A DNA stretch of 64,000 bases from Pyxidicoccus parkwaysis (GTDB taxonomy: Bacteria > Myxococcota > Myxococcia > Myxococcales > Myxococcaceae), in the NCBI RefSeq assembly GCF_017301735.1, contig NZ_CP071090.1, forward strand, positions 4,082,001 through 4,146,000. Direction: 5' to 3'. The notes below the pieces were generated by a model, which saw nothing but the letters and a program-made list of their open reading frames with translations, had not been told where the DNA came from and ran no database searches. Each line of letters opens with the position of its first letter. The first letter of the stretch is position 1. The position numbers and the translations under genes are program-made. Shown piece by piece: positions 18,349-26,505 of this stretch.

Positions 18349-20802
18349 ATGAACCTCATCCCTGAACCAAGGCTCCGTGGGCGGGCCGCACCACTGGCCG
18401 TCCTGCTCCTGCTCACGGCCTGTGATGGCGGAAACGCCGCGTCCGTCGTCCCCGCTCCGTCCCTACCCGCGGTGAAGCTCGCGGAGACGGGTGGGTTCTC
18501 CGCCACCATCCGCCGCACGTCCCACGGCATTCCCCACGTGCTGGCCGGCGACTACGCCAGCCTGGGCTACGGGTACGGCTATGCCTTCGCGCAGGACAAC
18601 CTGTGCGAGCTGGCGGAAGTCGTGGTCACCGTCAGCGCGGAGCGCTCGCGCTACTTCGGGTCGGACGCGGCGTACCCCGCCACGCTGGGCGGCACCATCA
18701 ACAACCTGAAGAGCGACTTCTTCTACCAGTCCATCAACGACGCGGGCACGGTGGAGGCGCTGGTGGCGCAGCAGCCGCCGCGCGGCCCGTCGGAGGAGAT
18801 GCGCGAGCTCGTGCGCGGCTACACGGCCGGCTTCAACCGCTACCTGCGCGAGACGGGCGTGGACGGACTGCCGGACCCGCGCTGCCGGGGCGCGGCCTGG
18901 GTGCGCCCCCTCACCGAGAAGGACCTGTACCGGCGCTACTACCAGCTCGGGCTTCTGGCCAGCTCCACCGCGTTCCTCGCCAACATCGCCGACGCACAGC
19001 CGCCCGGGCCGCTGCCGGATGGCGCCCTGCCGGTGCCCGTCACCCTGCCCGACGTGCTCCCCGCGGGCACGATTCCGACGCCGAAGGACCTGGGCCTGGG
19101 CAGCAACGCCATTGGCCTGGGCCGCGAGGGCACGCGAAACGGGCGCGGCATGGTGCTGGGCAATCCCCACTTCCCGTGGCAGGGCTCCGAGCGCTTCTAC
19201 CAGGTCCACCTCACGCTGCCGGGGCAGCTCGACGTGAGCGGAGCCAGTCTGCTCGGTGTGCCGGTGGTGCTCATCGGCCACAACGCGCACCTGGCCTGGA
19301 GCCACACCGTGTCCACGGGCTTCCGCTTCACGCCTTACGAGCTGAAGCTCGTCCCGGGCAGCCCCACCTCGTACGTCTACGACGGCCAGATTCAGCAGAT
19401 GACGCCGAGGCCCACCACGGTGCTCGCGCGCAAGGCGGACGGGACGCTGGAGCCGCGCTCGCACACGTTCTACTGGACGCGCTTCGGGCCCATGTTCGAG
19501 TTCCCGGACGGATACATGACGTGGAACCAGCTCACCGGCTACGCGTTCCGCGACGTCAACGCGACGAACTTCCGCATCCTGGACCAGTACCTCGCCATGA
19601 ACCGCGCGAGCAGCGTGGACGAGCTGCGACAGGCCCAGGACTACTGGCAGGGCATCCCCTGGGTGAACACGGTGGCGGCGGACGACCAGGGCCGCGCGTT
19701 CTACGCGGACTCGGCCATCGTCCCGCACGTCACGGACGAGAAGGTGGCTCGCTGCGTGGTGTCTCCCGTGGCGCTGCTCGTGTATCAGTCCGCGCACCTG
19801 CCGGTGCTCGACGGCACGCGCTCGGATTGCGAGTGGGGCTCGGACGCGGACGCGGTGCTGCCCGGCATGTTCGGCCCGGGCCGGATGCCGCACCTCGTGC
19901 GCGCGGACTACGTGGAGAACTCCAACGACAGCTACTGGCTGTCCAACCCCGCGCAGCCGCTCACGGGGTATGACCGCATCATCGGCGATGAGAACACCGC
20001 GCGCAGCCTGCGCACCCGGCTGGGGCTGAAGCTGGTGCAGGGGCGGCTCGCGGGCACGGACGGGCTGGAGGGACAGCGCTTCACGCTGGAGCAGCTCCAG
20101 ACGGTGATGTTCAACAACCGCAACCACTCCGGCGAGCTGCTGCGCGACAGCGCCGTGGCCCTGTGCAAGCGCAACCCGTTCATCGTCGCGGAGGACGGGC
20201 GGCTGGTGGACGTGCGCGCCGCGTGCCCGGTGCTGGAGAAGTGGAACCTGCGCGGTGACCTGGACAGCGCGGGCGGCCTGCTGTGGCGCCTGTTCATGAT
20301 TCGCCTGGTGCCCGTGACGGGCGGCCCGTACCTCGTGCCCTTCCTGCCCACGGACCCGGTGAACACGCCGCGCGGCCTCAACACGCTGCACCCGCAGGTG
20401 GTGCAGGCGCTGGGCGGCGCGGTGCAGGTGATGCGGGACCGCGGCCTCCCGCTGGACGTGGCGCTCGGCACCGTGCAGCACGTGCCCCGCAACGAGGCGC
20501 GCATCCCCTACCACGGCTGCTACGACGCGGAGGGCTGCTTCAACCAGATGGGCGGGCTGCTCCTGCCGGACTACACGTACAGGCCGTCCCTCGGGACGAG
20601 CTTCGTCATGGCGGTGTCCTTCACGGACGCGGGCCCGGTGGGCCGCTCGCTGCTGGCCTACTCGCAGTCCAGCAACCCGGCCTCGCCGTACTTCGCGGAC
20701 CAGACGTGGATGTTCTCCCGCAAGCAGTGGGTGGACATGCGCTTCACCGAGGCCGACATCGCCAGCGACCCGGAACTGAGTGTCACGATGTTGCAGGAGT
20801 AA
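18349..20802 (+). CDS. penicillin acylase family lipoprotein, PvdQ/AHL-acylase-like
   Basis: An 817-residue Ntn hydrolase of the penicillin-amidase (S45) family. The signal peptide ends in lipobox LLTAC, so the enzyme is probably a lipoprotein. The alpha-chain region contains YGYAFAQDNLCELAE. The maturation site is LGSNAIGLG, where cleavage before the Ser frees the catalytic N-terminus. NPHFPWQGSERFYQVHLT and LPGQLDVSGASLLGVPVV closely resemble PvdQ, QuiP and aculeacin acylase, which remove long acyl chains from amides including N-acyl homoserine lactones. The start is ATG 18349, the beginning of the signal peptide. A natural substrate cannot be assigned, but quorum-signal or lipopeptide cleavage is plausible. 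Confidence 0.9.
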   Translation: MNLIPEPRLRGRAAPLAVLLLLTACDGGNAASVVPAPSLPAVKLAETGGFSATIRRTSHGIPHVLAGDYASLGYGYGYAFAQDNLCELAEVVVTVSAERSRYFGSDAAYPATLGGTINNLKSDFFYQSINDAGTVEALVAQQPPRGPSEEMRELVRGYTAGFNRYLRETGVDGLPDPRCRGAAWVRPLTEKDLYRRYYQLGLLASSTAFLANIADAQPPGPLPDGALPVPVTLPDVLPAGTIPTPKDLGLGSNAIGLGREGTRNGRGMVLGNPHFPWQGSERFYQVHLTLPGQLDVSGASLLGVPVVLIGHNAHLAWSHTVSTGFRFTPYELKLVPGSPTSYVYDGQIQQMTPRPTTVLARKADGTLEPRSHTFYWTRFGPMFEFPDGYMTWNQLTGYAFRDVNATNFRILDQYLAMNRASSVDELRQAQDYWQGIPWVNTVAADDQGRAFYADSAIVPHVTDEKVARCVVSPVALLVYQSAHLPVLDGTRSDCEWGSDADAVLPGMFGPGRMPHLVRADYVENSNDSYWLSNPAQPLTGYDRIIGDENTARSLRTRLGLKLVQGRLAGTDGLEGQRFTLEQLQTVMFNNRNHSGELLRDSAVALCKRNPFIVAEDGRLVDVRAACPVLEKWNLRGDLDSAGGLLWRLFMIRLVPVTGGPYLVPFLPTDPVNTPRGLNTLHPQVVQALGGAVQVMRDRGLPLDVALGTVQHVPRNEARIPYHGCYDAEGCFNQMGGLLLPDYTYRPSLGTSFVMAVSFTDAGPVGRSLLAYSQSSNPASPYFADQTWMFSRKQWVDMRFTEADIASDPELSVTMLQE

Positions 20803-20818
20803 CGAGACATCAAGAACC

Positions 20819-20848
20819 GCCGCTCCGCCTGTGCCGAGGCGGAGCGGC
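20819..20848. terminator. bidirectional hairpin terminator
   Basis: An 11-base perfect stem (20819-20829 with 20838-20848) and 8-base loop lie between the convergent acylase and thioredoxin-like genes, ending at the last base of the thioredoxin-like stop codon. There is no T tract; the symmetry would serve both transcripts. Confidence 0.7.
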
Positions 20849-21369
20849 TACGGCTCGGCCAGCAGCTTCTCGATGGCCTTCGCCACGTCCGTGTGCCCTT
20901 CCACGCCCTCCCAGCCGGCGACGGCACGGCCCCGCTTGTCGAGGAGGATGGTGGTGGGCAGCGCGCGGATGGGGCCGAAGGCCGTATGGCCGTCGCGCAG
21001 GGCGTCGTTGGCCACCAGCACCGGGTAGCGGAGCGCGAAGTGGTCCGCGAAGGGCTGGAGCACCTTCTCGCCCTCCAGGTCCATGCCCACGGACACCACC
21101 TGGAAGCCCTTCGCGCCGTAGTCGCGCTGCAGGGCCTCCAGCGTGGGCATCTCCGCGAGGCACGGGAAGCACCATGTCGCGAAGAAGGAGACGAGCACCA
21201 CCTTGCCGCTCAGGCCGCGCGCGTCGTGCCGCGTGGGGCCCACCGACGGCAGGGCCAGCGCGTAGAGGAAGGCGGGCCCCGCGTCCACCGGCCTCGTGCC
21301 CCGGCCGCAGCCGGCCAGGGCCAGCACGAGCAGCGCCGCGCACAGCCGCACTCGGGCGGCCGGCCTCAT
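20848..21369 (-). CDS. TlpA-like thioredoxin-fold lipoprotein
   Basis: A 173-residue membrane-anchored thioredoxin-fold protein. The N-terminal signal ends in lipobox LAGC, and the active site is WCFPC within FFATWCFPCLAEMPTLE. Cis-Pro appears in RALPTTILLDKRG. Such proteins reduce or isomerise periplasmic thiols, for example in cytochrome c maturation. Its ATG overlaps the stop codon of the Fur-family gene by four bases, so the two are translated together. Start 21369 is set by the signal peptide. The partner protein is unknown. Confidence 0.9.
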   Translation of the reverse strand: MRPAARVRLCAALLVLALAGCGRGTRPVDAGPAFLYALALPSVGPTRHDARGLSGKVVLVSFFATWCFPCLAEMPTLEALQRDYGAKGFQVVSVGMDLEGEKVLQPFADHFALRYPVLVANDALRDGHTAFGPIRALPTTILLDKRGRAVAGWEGVEGHTDVAKAIEKLLAEP

Positions 21370-21851
21370 GCCGCCGTCGTCGGCGCGACGCCCGTGGCGC
21401 GCTGGCAGTCCTTGCACAGGCCGTACAATTCCATCTTGTGCGACGTCACCTTGAAGCCGTGCTTGCGCGCCACCGCGTCCTGCATGGCCTCGATGCGGTC
21501 GTTCTCGAACTCGACGATGGTGCCGCAGCGGGTGCAGATGAGGTGGTCGTGGTGGTCCCTCCCCGCTGCCGCCTCGTAGCGCGTCTGCCCGTCGCCGAAG
21601 TTGCGCGCGTGGGCCAGGCCGCACTCGTTGAGGAGCTTCATGGTGCGGTACACGGTGGCAACGGACACCTTGGTGTCCTGCTCACGCACCTTGTTCCACA
21701 ACTCCTCCACCGACAGGTGGCCGCCGACGGAGAAGAAGGTGTCGATGATGAGGCTGCGCTGGCGGGTGCTCTTCAGCCCGTGCTGCGCCATGTAGCGGGC
21801 GAGCACCTCGTCCTTCGACTCATCATGCTCATGGCTGTGGCCGTGGCTCAT
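21366..21851 (-). CDS. Fur-family metal-responsive regulator
   Basis: A 161-residue Fur-superfamily repressor. The winged-helix region shows RQRSLIIDTFFSVGGHLSVEEL and VATVYRTMKLLNECGLA. The C-terminal half carries HHDHLICTRCGTIVEF and CKDCQ, giving a four-Cys structural zinc site and His-rich metal ligands. The N-terminal MSHGHSHEHDES is His-rich. ATG 21851 is preferred to 21890 because the His-rich N-terminus starts there. Whether it senses iron, zinc, manganese or peroxide cannot be decided. It is translationally coupled to the TlpA-like gene, hinting at a redox or metal-stress unit. Confidence 0.92.
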   Translation of the reverse strand: MSHGHSHEHDESKDEVLARYMAQHGLKSTRQRSLIIDTFFSVGGHLSVEELWNKVREQDTKVSVATVYRTMKLLNECGLAHARNFGDGQTRYEAAAGRDHHDHLICTRCGTIVEFENDRIEAMQDAVARKHGFKVTSHKMELYGLCKDCQRATGVAPTTAA

Positions 21852-22244
21852 GTCCGTTCCTTCAAACGCCCCATGGGTCCGCACCTGCATCCAGCTCCCT
21901 CGGAAGGCAATCGACCCCGTCCGCCCTCCGCTCCTGTTGTAACCGGTTCAGGGGGCCACTGCGACCCGCTCCATTCCCCACCACAACCCTCCCCCCTGTC
22001 GAAGAATCCACTACCGCCGACTGTTGCTCTTCGAACGCGGGGGGCGAAATACCCCCGCCCGCTCCGGCTCGCAACGTCTGGCGGCCGGCGACAGGTGGCG
22101 TCCGCTCTCCTGCCCGCCCGTCCCCTCGACTTGCACTCGCCGGTGGCTGTTTAGATTGGAGTCGGACTGGCTCATTGACACCCGTCTGGCGGCGAAGATA
22201 GAGGCATCCGCCCTCGTAAACGAGCATTTTTCGGCGACTTTCCA
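21852..22244. other. 393-base divergent intergenic region
   Basis: Between the Fur-family gene and the hypothetical gene at 22245. It is comparatively C-rich in its first half and more AT-rich after 22140. Apart from the candidate promoter at 22175 I see no gene, repeat or clear Fur box. Confidence 0.5.
22175..22204 (+). promoter_or_regulatory. candidate sigma-70-type promoter
   Basis: A perfect -35 hexamer TTGACA (22175-22180) is followed after 18 bases by TAGAGG (22199-22204) as a weak -10. The start codon at 22245 is 40 bases downstream. The -35 match is notable in such GC-rich DNA. Confidence 0.45.
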
Positions 22245-23480
22245 ATGACCAGCCCCTGGCAGAGACGACGACAGCCCGATGACGTTCCCACCCCCGTGGC
22301 GGTTGCCGTCTCGGATTTCTGCCGCCGCGCGAAGTCCCCGGCCCCGGCCCCCGAGGTGCGTGAAGCGCTCGCCCTCCTGGCCGAGGACGATGACTTCCGC
22401 GTCCGCGCCCTGACGGATGCCGAGCCGGAAGCCTCTCCGCTCGGCCCCTTCGCCGTGGTGGACATCCTCCGCGGCACCGCGCCCGCCCTGGCCGCCCAGC
22501 GGCAGGCCTGCGGCTTCTACGACGTGGCCCGCGAACTGGCCCATGTGCGCGAGGAGAAGACACCTCCGCCGGCGCCCGCGCCCACCGTGCCCGTCTTCGC
22601 CACGCCGCCCGCCCCCGCCGCCTCCGAGGACGGCGATGGGAAGGCCGGCAAGAAGGCGGGCAAGGCCGCGAAGCAGGAGGCCGCCGTCCAGGAGCGCATC
22701 GCCCCGAAGAAGCGCGCCACCCCCGAGGCCGACGCCACCAGCGCCGCCCCGCAGGACCTCGACGAGGGCGAGGAGCTGGGCTTCCTCCGCCGCGACCTGC
22801 CCCGTCCCCGCGGCCGCTTCACCCGCGTGGAGGCGCCCCGCTCGTCCTTCATGGAGCTGACGCGCCTGGGCACCAAGCCGGCGCTGGAGGCCGCCCTGGA
22901 GGGCGCCGAGCACCGCTTCGCGCTGCTGCGCAACCTGTCCCAGCGCTACAACGGCTCGCGCGGCGAGCTGACGCTGGTGGACCTGGAGAACGTGCTCAAG
23001 GACCACGGGCTCCTGGAGGGCTTCACGGACAAGGAGAAGCGCCAGGTGCTGGCCGCGTACTCGGATCAGCGCGGCGCCTCCGGCCGCGTGGGCTGGTCCC
23101 TGGGGCTGAGCCCCTCCGAGCTGCAGCGGCTCGTCGCGGTGCTGGGGCTCGAGGAAGAGGTGGAGGCCCTGCGCGAGCGCTTCCGCCGCGAGGCCCTGGC
23201 CACCTCGCACCTGACGCACCGGTTGGATCTGCTCGGCCGCGAGAAGTACCTCGCGGACCTGGGCATCCAACGGAAGTTCTCTGACTCACTCCGCAAGGAG
23301 CTGGAGCGCCTGGTGGCCGACGAGCTGCCGGACGCCACTGAAATTCACGGGCTGGCGGAGGCCGTGGGCCGCAAGCACGGCGCGCCCGCCGAGCTCGTCT
23401 TCCGCGCTTTCGAGCGCCTGGGCCTGGCGGAGGGGCTGCGCAAGCGGCTCCTTGCCGGCGCCCCCCAATCAACACCCTGA
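22245..23480 (+). CDS. hypothetical protein with low-complexity Ala/Pro/Lys linker
   Basis: A 411-residue soluble protein I do not recognise. Residues 1-105 form a small helical region. Residues about 105-185 are a low-complexity Pro/Ala then Lys/Ala/Glu linker. The C-terminal 220 residues are strongly helical and charged (for example TLVDLENVLKDHGLLEGFTD, and EEEVEALRERFRREAL). No signal peptide or membrane segment is present. It is followed after 16 bases by the FmdB-type gene on the same strand, so they are probably co-transcribed. The two-domain-with-linker layout suggests a scaffold or DNA/RNA-associated protein, which is speculation. Confidence 0.8.
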   Translation: MTSPWQRRRQPDDVPTPVAVAVSDFCRRAKSPAPAPEVREALALLAEDDDFRVRALTDAEPEASPLGPFAVVDILRGTAPALAAQRQACGFYDVARELAHVREEKTPPPAPAPTVPVFATPPAPAASEDGDGKAGKKAGKAAKQEAAVQERIAPKKRATPEADATSAAPQDLDEGEELGFLRRDLPRPRGRFTRVEAPRSSFMELTRLGTKPALEAALEGAEHRFALLRNLSQRYNGSRGELTLVDLENVLKDHGLLEGFTDKEKRQVLAAYSDQRGASGRVGWSLGLSPSELQRLVAVLGLEEEVEALRERFRREALATSHLTHRLDLLGREKYLADLGIQRKFSDSLRKELERLVADELPDATEIHGLAEAVGRKHGAPAELVFRAFERLGLAEGLRKRLLAGAPQSTP

Positions 23481-23496
23481 CGAGGCACCGCGAACC

Positions 23497-23817
23497 ATGC
23501 CCATCTACGAATACGCCTGCGCGAGCTGTGGAAAGACCATCGACGTGCTGCAGAAGATCTCGGACCCGGCTCCGGCCGTGTGCTCCGAGTGCGGCGCCCA
23601 GGGCTCGCTGTCCAAGGTCGTCAGCCGCTCCAGCTTCGTCCTGAAGGGCGGCGGCTGGTACTCGGACCTGTACAGCTCCACGAAGAAGGACGGCTCGTCC
23701 TCCAGTTCTTCTTCCAGCTCCAGCTCCTCCTCCAGCTCCAGCGACTCGTCGTCGAGCAGCTCGTCGTCCACGAGCAGCACCTCGACGTCCGCCGCGGCGT
23801 CTGGCGACAAGAAGTAG
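23497..23817 (+). CDS. FmdB-family zinc-ribbon protein with polyserine tail
   Basis: A 106-residue protein. Residues 1-45 are an FmdB-type zinc ribbon (MPIYEYACASCGK, then CSECGAQG), giving two CxxC pairs for one zinc. Residues about 66-100 are almost entirely serine with a few Asp and Thr. FmdB proteins are called putative regulators, but their job is unclear. Start 23497 is where the family begins; codons before it belong to the leader. The Ser tract is longer than usual for the family and is encoded by mixed AGC/TCC/TCG codons, so it is under protein-level rather than simple DNA-repeat constraint. Confidence 0.88.
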   Translation: MPIYEYACASCGKTIDVLQKISDPAPAVCSECGAQGSLSKVVSRSSFVLKGGGWYSDLYSSTKKDGSSSSSSSSSSSSSSSSDSSSSSSSSTSSTSTSAAASGDKK

Positions 23818-23876
23818 GACTCGAGGGGCGGCCGAAAATTCGCTCCGGGCACGGGAGCGGCGCACACTTGCGCCCC

Positions 23877-24083
23877 GTGCCCTTCCCTCCTTCGAAACGT
23901 CCTCCCCGCCACTGCGCTCTGTGCGGTCACCCGGAGCTGACGGATGCGCGCGGGCTCGGCCGGTTCCTCCTCGTCGCGGACCCGCTGGGACGTGGCCCCG
24001 TGTGTCCTCCCCAGCGCGGCTGCCGTGGCGGCAGCAAGCGCGAGGAGCATGCGCCGTCCCCGCTGACGCAGGCCGCCCGCTGA
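23877..24083 (+). CDS. small zinc-ribbon-like protein
   Basis: A 68-residue frame starting with GTG at 23877. It has a CALCG pair near the N-terminus and CPPQRGC in the middle, which could bind one zinc. The spacing RFLLVADPLGRGPVCPPQRGC is loosely reminiscent of YlxR-type RNA-binding proteins, but the match is weak. No good ribosome-binding site is visible. It lies in the gap between the FmdB gene and the next lipoprotein gene. Codon bias looks normal. Treat as a probable, unproven gene. Confidence 0.5.
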   Translation: MPFPPSKRPPRHCALCGHPELTDARGLGRFLLVADPLGRGPVCPPQRGCRGGSKREEHAPSPLTQAAR

Positions 24084-24125
24084 GCTAAGCAGACGCCTCC
24101 CGCGCACGTGTCTCGCGGAGGTGCC

Positions 24126-24881
24126 ATGCCGCTCAACCGACTTCGCTTCTCCTCCCTCGCCGTCGCCCTCGTCCTCACCGCGCTCGCCTCGGGCTGCGCC
24201 TCGTACACCAAGATGCCGCCCGAGGCGCGGACGTCGCTGAACAACACCCTCACCGGGCCGGAGGCGGTGCAGTACCTGCGCGTCTCCAGCCACGTCACGC
24301 CCTTCTTCGGTGACGCCTCCAAGCGCCTCCTCACGCCGTACGAGCCCGAGGACGTGCGCCTCCTGGACGACACGAAGGGCAAGCCCATCAACCCCGGCGC
24401 GGTGGAGCGCACCCTCCCCGCCGGCACGAAGCTGCGCATCACCAAGGTGGAGTTCCCCACCTCGTGGGTGGTGGCCGAGCGCGTCCTCTACACCCCGCGC
24501 ACCTGGCCCTGGGTGTACCTGGCGGAGGAAGGCGCCAGGCCCGAGGCGCCGCCGCTGGTGCTGGTGCTGCCGCCCAACCTGGAGCGCCCGGAGGACTTCC
24601 GCGCGGAGCTGGAGAAGTACCTCGCGCCGCGAGACTTGAAGGCACAACTGGACGCCCTGCCCCCGGCGGTGAAGGACGCCGTCCGCGAGAAGCGGCTGGT
24701 GCCCAACATGACCATGGACGCGGTGCGCATGGCGTGGGGCCCGCCGGAGCGGGTGCTCCGCACGCTGGACGGCTCGTCGAAGAACGAGGAGTGGACGTAC
24801 CCGGGCGGCCGCCGCAAGGCCTTCCTCACCGACGGCCGGCTCGTCCGCGCCGAGGAGGCCGGCAAGCCGCTCTTCCCGTGA
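24126..24881 (+). CDS. lipoprotein with BamE/SmpA-like C-terminal segment
   Basis: A 251-residue lipoprotein: the signal peptide ends in lipobox LASGC. GGAGG lies four bases before ATG 24126, which favours it over an in-frame GTG 18 bases earlier. The mature N-terminal 190 residues are unassigned. The C-terminal piece (NMTMDAVRMAWGPPERVLR, then EEWTYPGGRRKAFLTDGRL) resembles the BamE/SmpA fold in which small outer-membrane lipoproteins recognise partners. An envelope role is likely; a BAM-complex role is not shown. Confidence 0.8.
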   Translation: MPLNRLRFSSLAVALVLTALASGCASYTKMPPEARTSLNNTLTGPEAVQYLRVSSHVTPFFGDASKRLLTPYEPEDVRLLDDTKGKPINPGAVERTLPAGTKLRITKVEFPTSWVVAERVLYTPRTWPWVYLAEEGARPEAPPLVLVLPPNLERPEDFRAELEKYLAPRDLKAQLDALPPAVKDAVREKRLVPNMTMDAVRMAWGPPERVLRTLDGSSKNEEWTYPGGRRKAFLTDGRLVRAEEAGKPLFP

Positions 24882-24893
24882 GGGAGGCTTCCT

Positions 24894-24909
24894 CTTCCCG
24901 TGAGGGAAG
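24894..24909. terminator. small hairpin between convergent genes
   Basis: CTTCCC-GTGA-GGGAAG sits between the lipoprotein stop (24881) and the convergent PHP gene end (24922). TTCCCGTGAGGGA also occurs once just before it, overlapping the lipoprotein stop codon. The stem is only six bases with no T tract. Confidence 0.35.
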
Positions 24910-24921
24910 ATGCTTTGGAGA

Positions 24922-25647
24922 CTACCGGCGGCGGCGCTGCTTGCCGCCCCGGCCCCCGCCGCCGCCCTTGCGCGCGGCCTGGGCCTCGCCGGGGCGGGTG
25001 AGGCGCGGCAGCTCGCCGGCCATGACGGGCCAGAACTCACCCTTGAGGAGCTCCGCCACCAGCTCCGGCTGCGTCTTGATGTCGCGCTTGAAGAACGTGG
25101 CGCCCCGGCCCACCTCGTCCAGCGAGCCGCGCGCGTCGCTGCCCCCGGTGCACGGGAGCTTCAGCGCCTCGGCGGCCTCCACGGCCAGATCATTGGACGT
25201 CTGCTTCACCCGCGCGTTGTAGCCCTCCACCGCGGAGAGCAGGTTCAGCGAGCGGATGAAGTCCATGGCGGGGTTCTGCGAGTCCCTGTCATACGGACGC
25301 GCCGCGACGATGGCCGCCCCCAGCGACTTCAGCTTGGGCAGACACTCGGCGGCGCTCCATGGCTTGTCGCGGTTGCTGCCCCACAGCTGCACCGGCTCCG
25401 GAGCCAGCTCCGGCTTCGGGAAGAAGCAGAGGTACTGGCCCCTGTCCGTCAGCAGCTCCAGCCCGACGAAGACCTTCAGCTTCGCCTTCGCACCCAGGTC
25501 GAACAGCTCATCACAGCCGTCCTGGGTGTTCGTCTCGGTGAAGGCCACCCCGTCCAGGCCGAACATCGCGGCCCGCTCCAGCACGTTGCGAGGGTCCAGA
25601 TCGCAACCCTTGGACAGGTAGGAATGGGCGTGGAGGTCGATGAGCAT
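24922..25647 (-). CDS. PHP-domain phosphoesterase with Gly/Arg-rich tail
   Basis: A 241-residue PHP-superfamily protein. The first metal-binding motif is DLHAHSYLSKG, followed by FTETNTQDG and a later CTGGSDARGS. PHP proteins hydrolyse phosphoesters such as histidinol phosphate or nucleotides. ATG 25647 is chosen because the first PHP motif starts four residues in. The last 17 residues form a basic, glycine-rich tail (ARKGGGGGRGGKQRRRR) that resembles RNA-binding RGG tails and is not part of the usual PHP domain. The substrate is unknown; an RNA- or nucleotide-related one would fit the tail. Confidence 0.85.
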   Translation of the reverse strand: MLIDLHAHSYLSKGCDLDPRNVLERAAMFGLDGVAFTETNTQDGCDELFDLGAKAKLKVFVGLELLTDRGQYLCFFPKPELAPEPVQLWGSNRDKPWSAAECLPKLKSLGAAIVAARPYDRDSQNPAMDFIRSLNLLSAVEGYNARVKQTSNDLAVEAAEALKLPCTGGSDARGSLDEVGRGATFFKRDIKTQPELVAELLKGEFWPVMAGELPRLTRPGEAQAARKGGGGGRGGKQRRRR

Positions 25648-25707
25648 GTAGGCGCCGCTCCCTAACAGGCCTCCCCGGGCCTGTCGAGCCTGCCGCGCCC
25701 CCACGCC

Positions 25708-25977
25708 TCAGGCGAAAGCGTAGGACTGGAAGGTCCCCTGCCGGGCCTGCGTGTTCTTCTCCTCGTACGTGCGGATGAGGTACCCCATCAGCATCAGCGA
25801 GGACGTGTTCTCCAGCACCCGGGAAGGGTCCTTGGAGATGAGATTCGCGCTGTAGTTGAGGAAGAACTGGGCCAGCTCCTCGCCCGCTTCCTTCACAATC
25901 AGCGCGTTGAGCGCGGTGGGCTCCATCGTCCGAATCGTATTGATGAAGTCTACCGCGAGGTCCTTCTTGGTCTTCAT
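25708..25977 (-). CDS. small conserved-looking hypothetical protein
   Basis: An 89-residue, mostly helical soluble protein (KDLAVDFINTIRTMEPTALN, then GEELAQFFLNYSANLI). No known family is recognised. The start is ATG 25977; GTG 25983, which has GGAAGG three bases upstream, is a close alternative. The frame continues upstream to 26145 but that part looks like leader. It lies 60 bases upstream of the PHP gene in the same direction and may share its transcript. Codon use is normal. Confidence 0.65.
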   Translation of the reverse strand: MKTKKDLAVDFINTIRTMEPTALNALIVKEAGEELAQFFLNYSANLISKDPSRVLENTSSLMLMGYLIRTYEEKNTQARQGTFQSYAFA

Positions 25978-26211
25978 GTCCACGGGCCTTCCCCCTTCCC
26001 CACCGCCGCCTTCACTCGCGGCCCCTGCCCCGAGCGCCCCATTCACCAGGTGCGACTCGGGCAATCTAGGCACGCCGCCCGCCCTGCAAACCCCCGCACC
26101 GGCAGGATCAACTTCCAGGTGCCAGGGAAGCCGGGTTTTTGACACCTCTGGAAATAGCGTGCCATAACCCCCTATTGTCCTTTGTCAGTACCGCACAAGG
26201 AGTGGCAGGCG

Positions 26212-26424
26212 ATGTTCACGGGCGTGAAGGTCTTCTCCGCCACCAAGGCGAAGGAGCGCGAGGAGCTGGGTGAGAACGTCACCCGTTGGCTGAAGAGCAA
26301 CGCGGATCTGGAAATCGTGGACCGCGTCGTCTGTCAGTCATCCGACAACGAATTCCACTGCTACACCCTCGTGCTCTTCTACAAGCACGGGAAGAGCCAG
26401 CAGCAGCCGCCGCAACAGCCGTAG
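26212..26424 (+). CDS. small hypothetical protein
   Basis: A 70-residue soluble protein with an alpha/beta look: helical EREELGENVTRWLKSN followed by strands VDRVVCQSSD and CYTLVLFYKH, ending in a Gln/Pro tail. ATG 26212 has AAGGAG nine bases upstream, which favours it over upstream codons. It resembles small stand-alone proteins annotated as hypothetical in myxobacteria. No function can be assigned. Confidence 0.75.
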   Translation: MFTGVKVFSATKAKEREELGENVTRWLKSNADLEIVDRVVCQSSDNEFHCYTLVLFYKHGKSQQQPPQQP

Positions 26425-26505
26425 TCCGGATTCACCACGCGCCGCCGGTGGAAGGAAGGGACAGCCTCCCCTCTCGACCGACGGCCCTGACAGCAGTCGC
26501 TCGCG

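Noticed and set aside
21852-22244. Fur box upstream of the Fur-family gene
   Set aside because: No 19-base dyad resembling a Fur or Zur box was found.
23696-23790. Serine-codon repeat as a microsatellite or regulatory repeat
   Set aside because: Mixed codons in a continuous reading frame show a protein tract rather than a DNA repeat.
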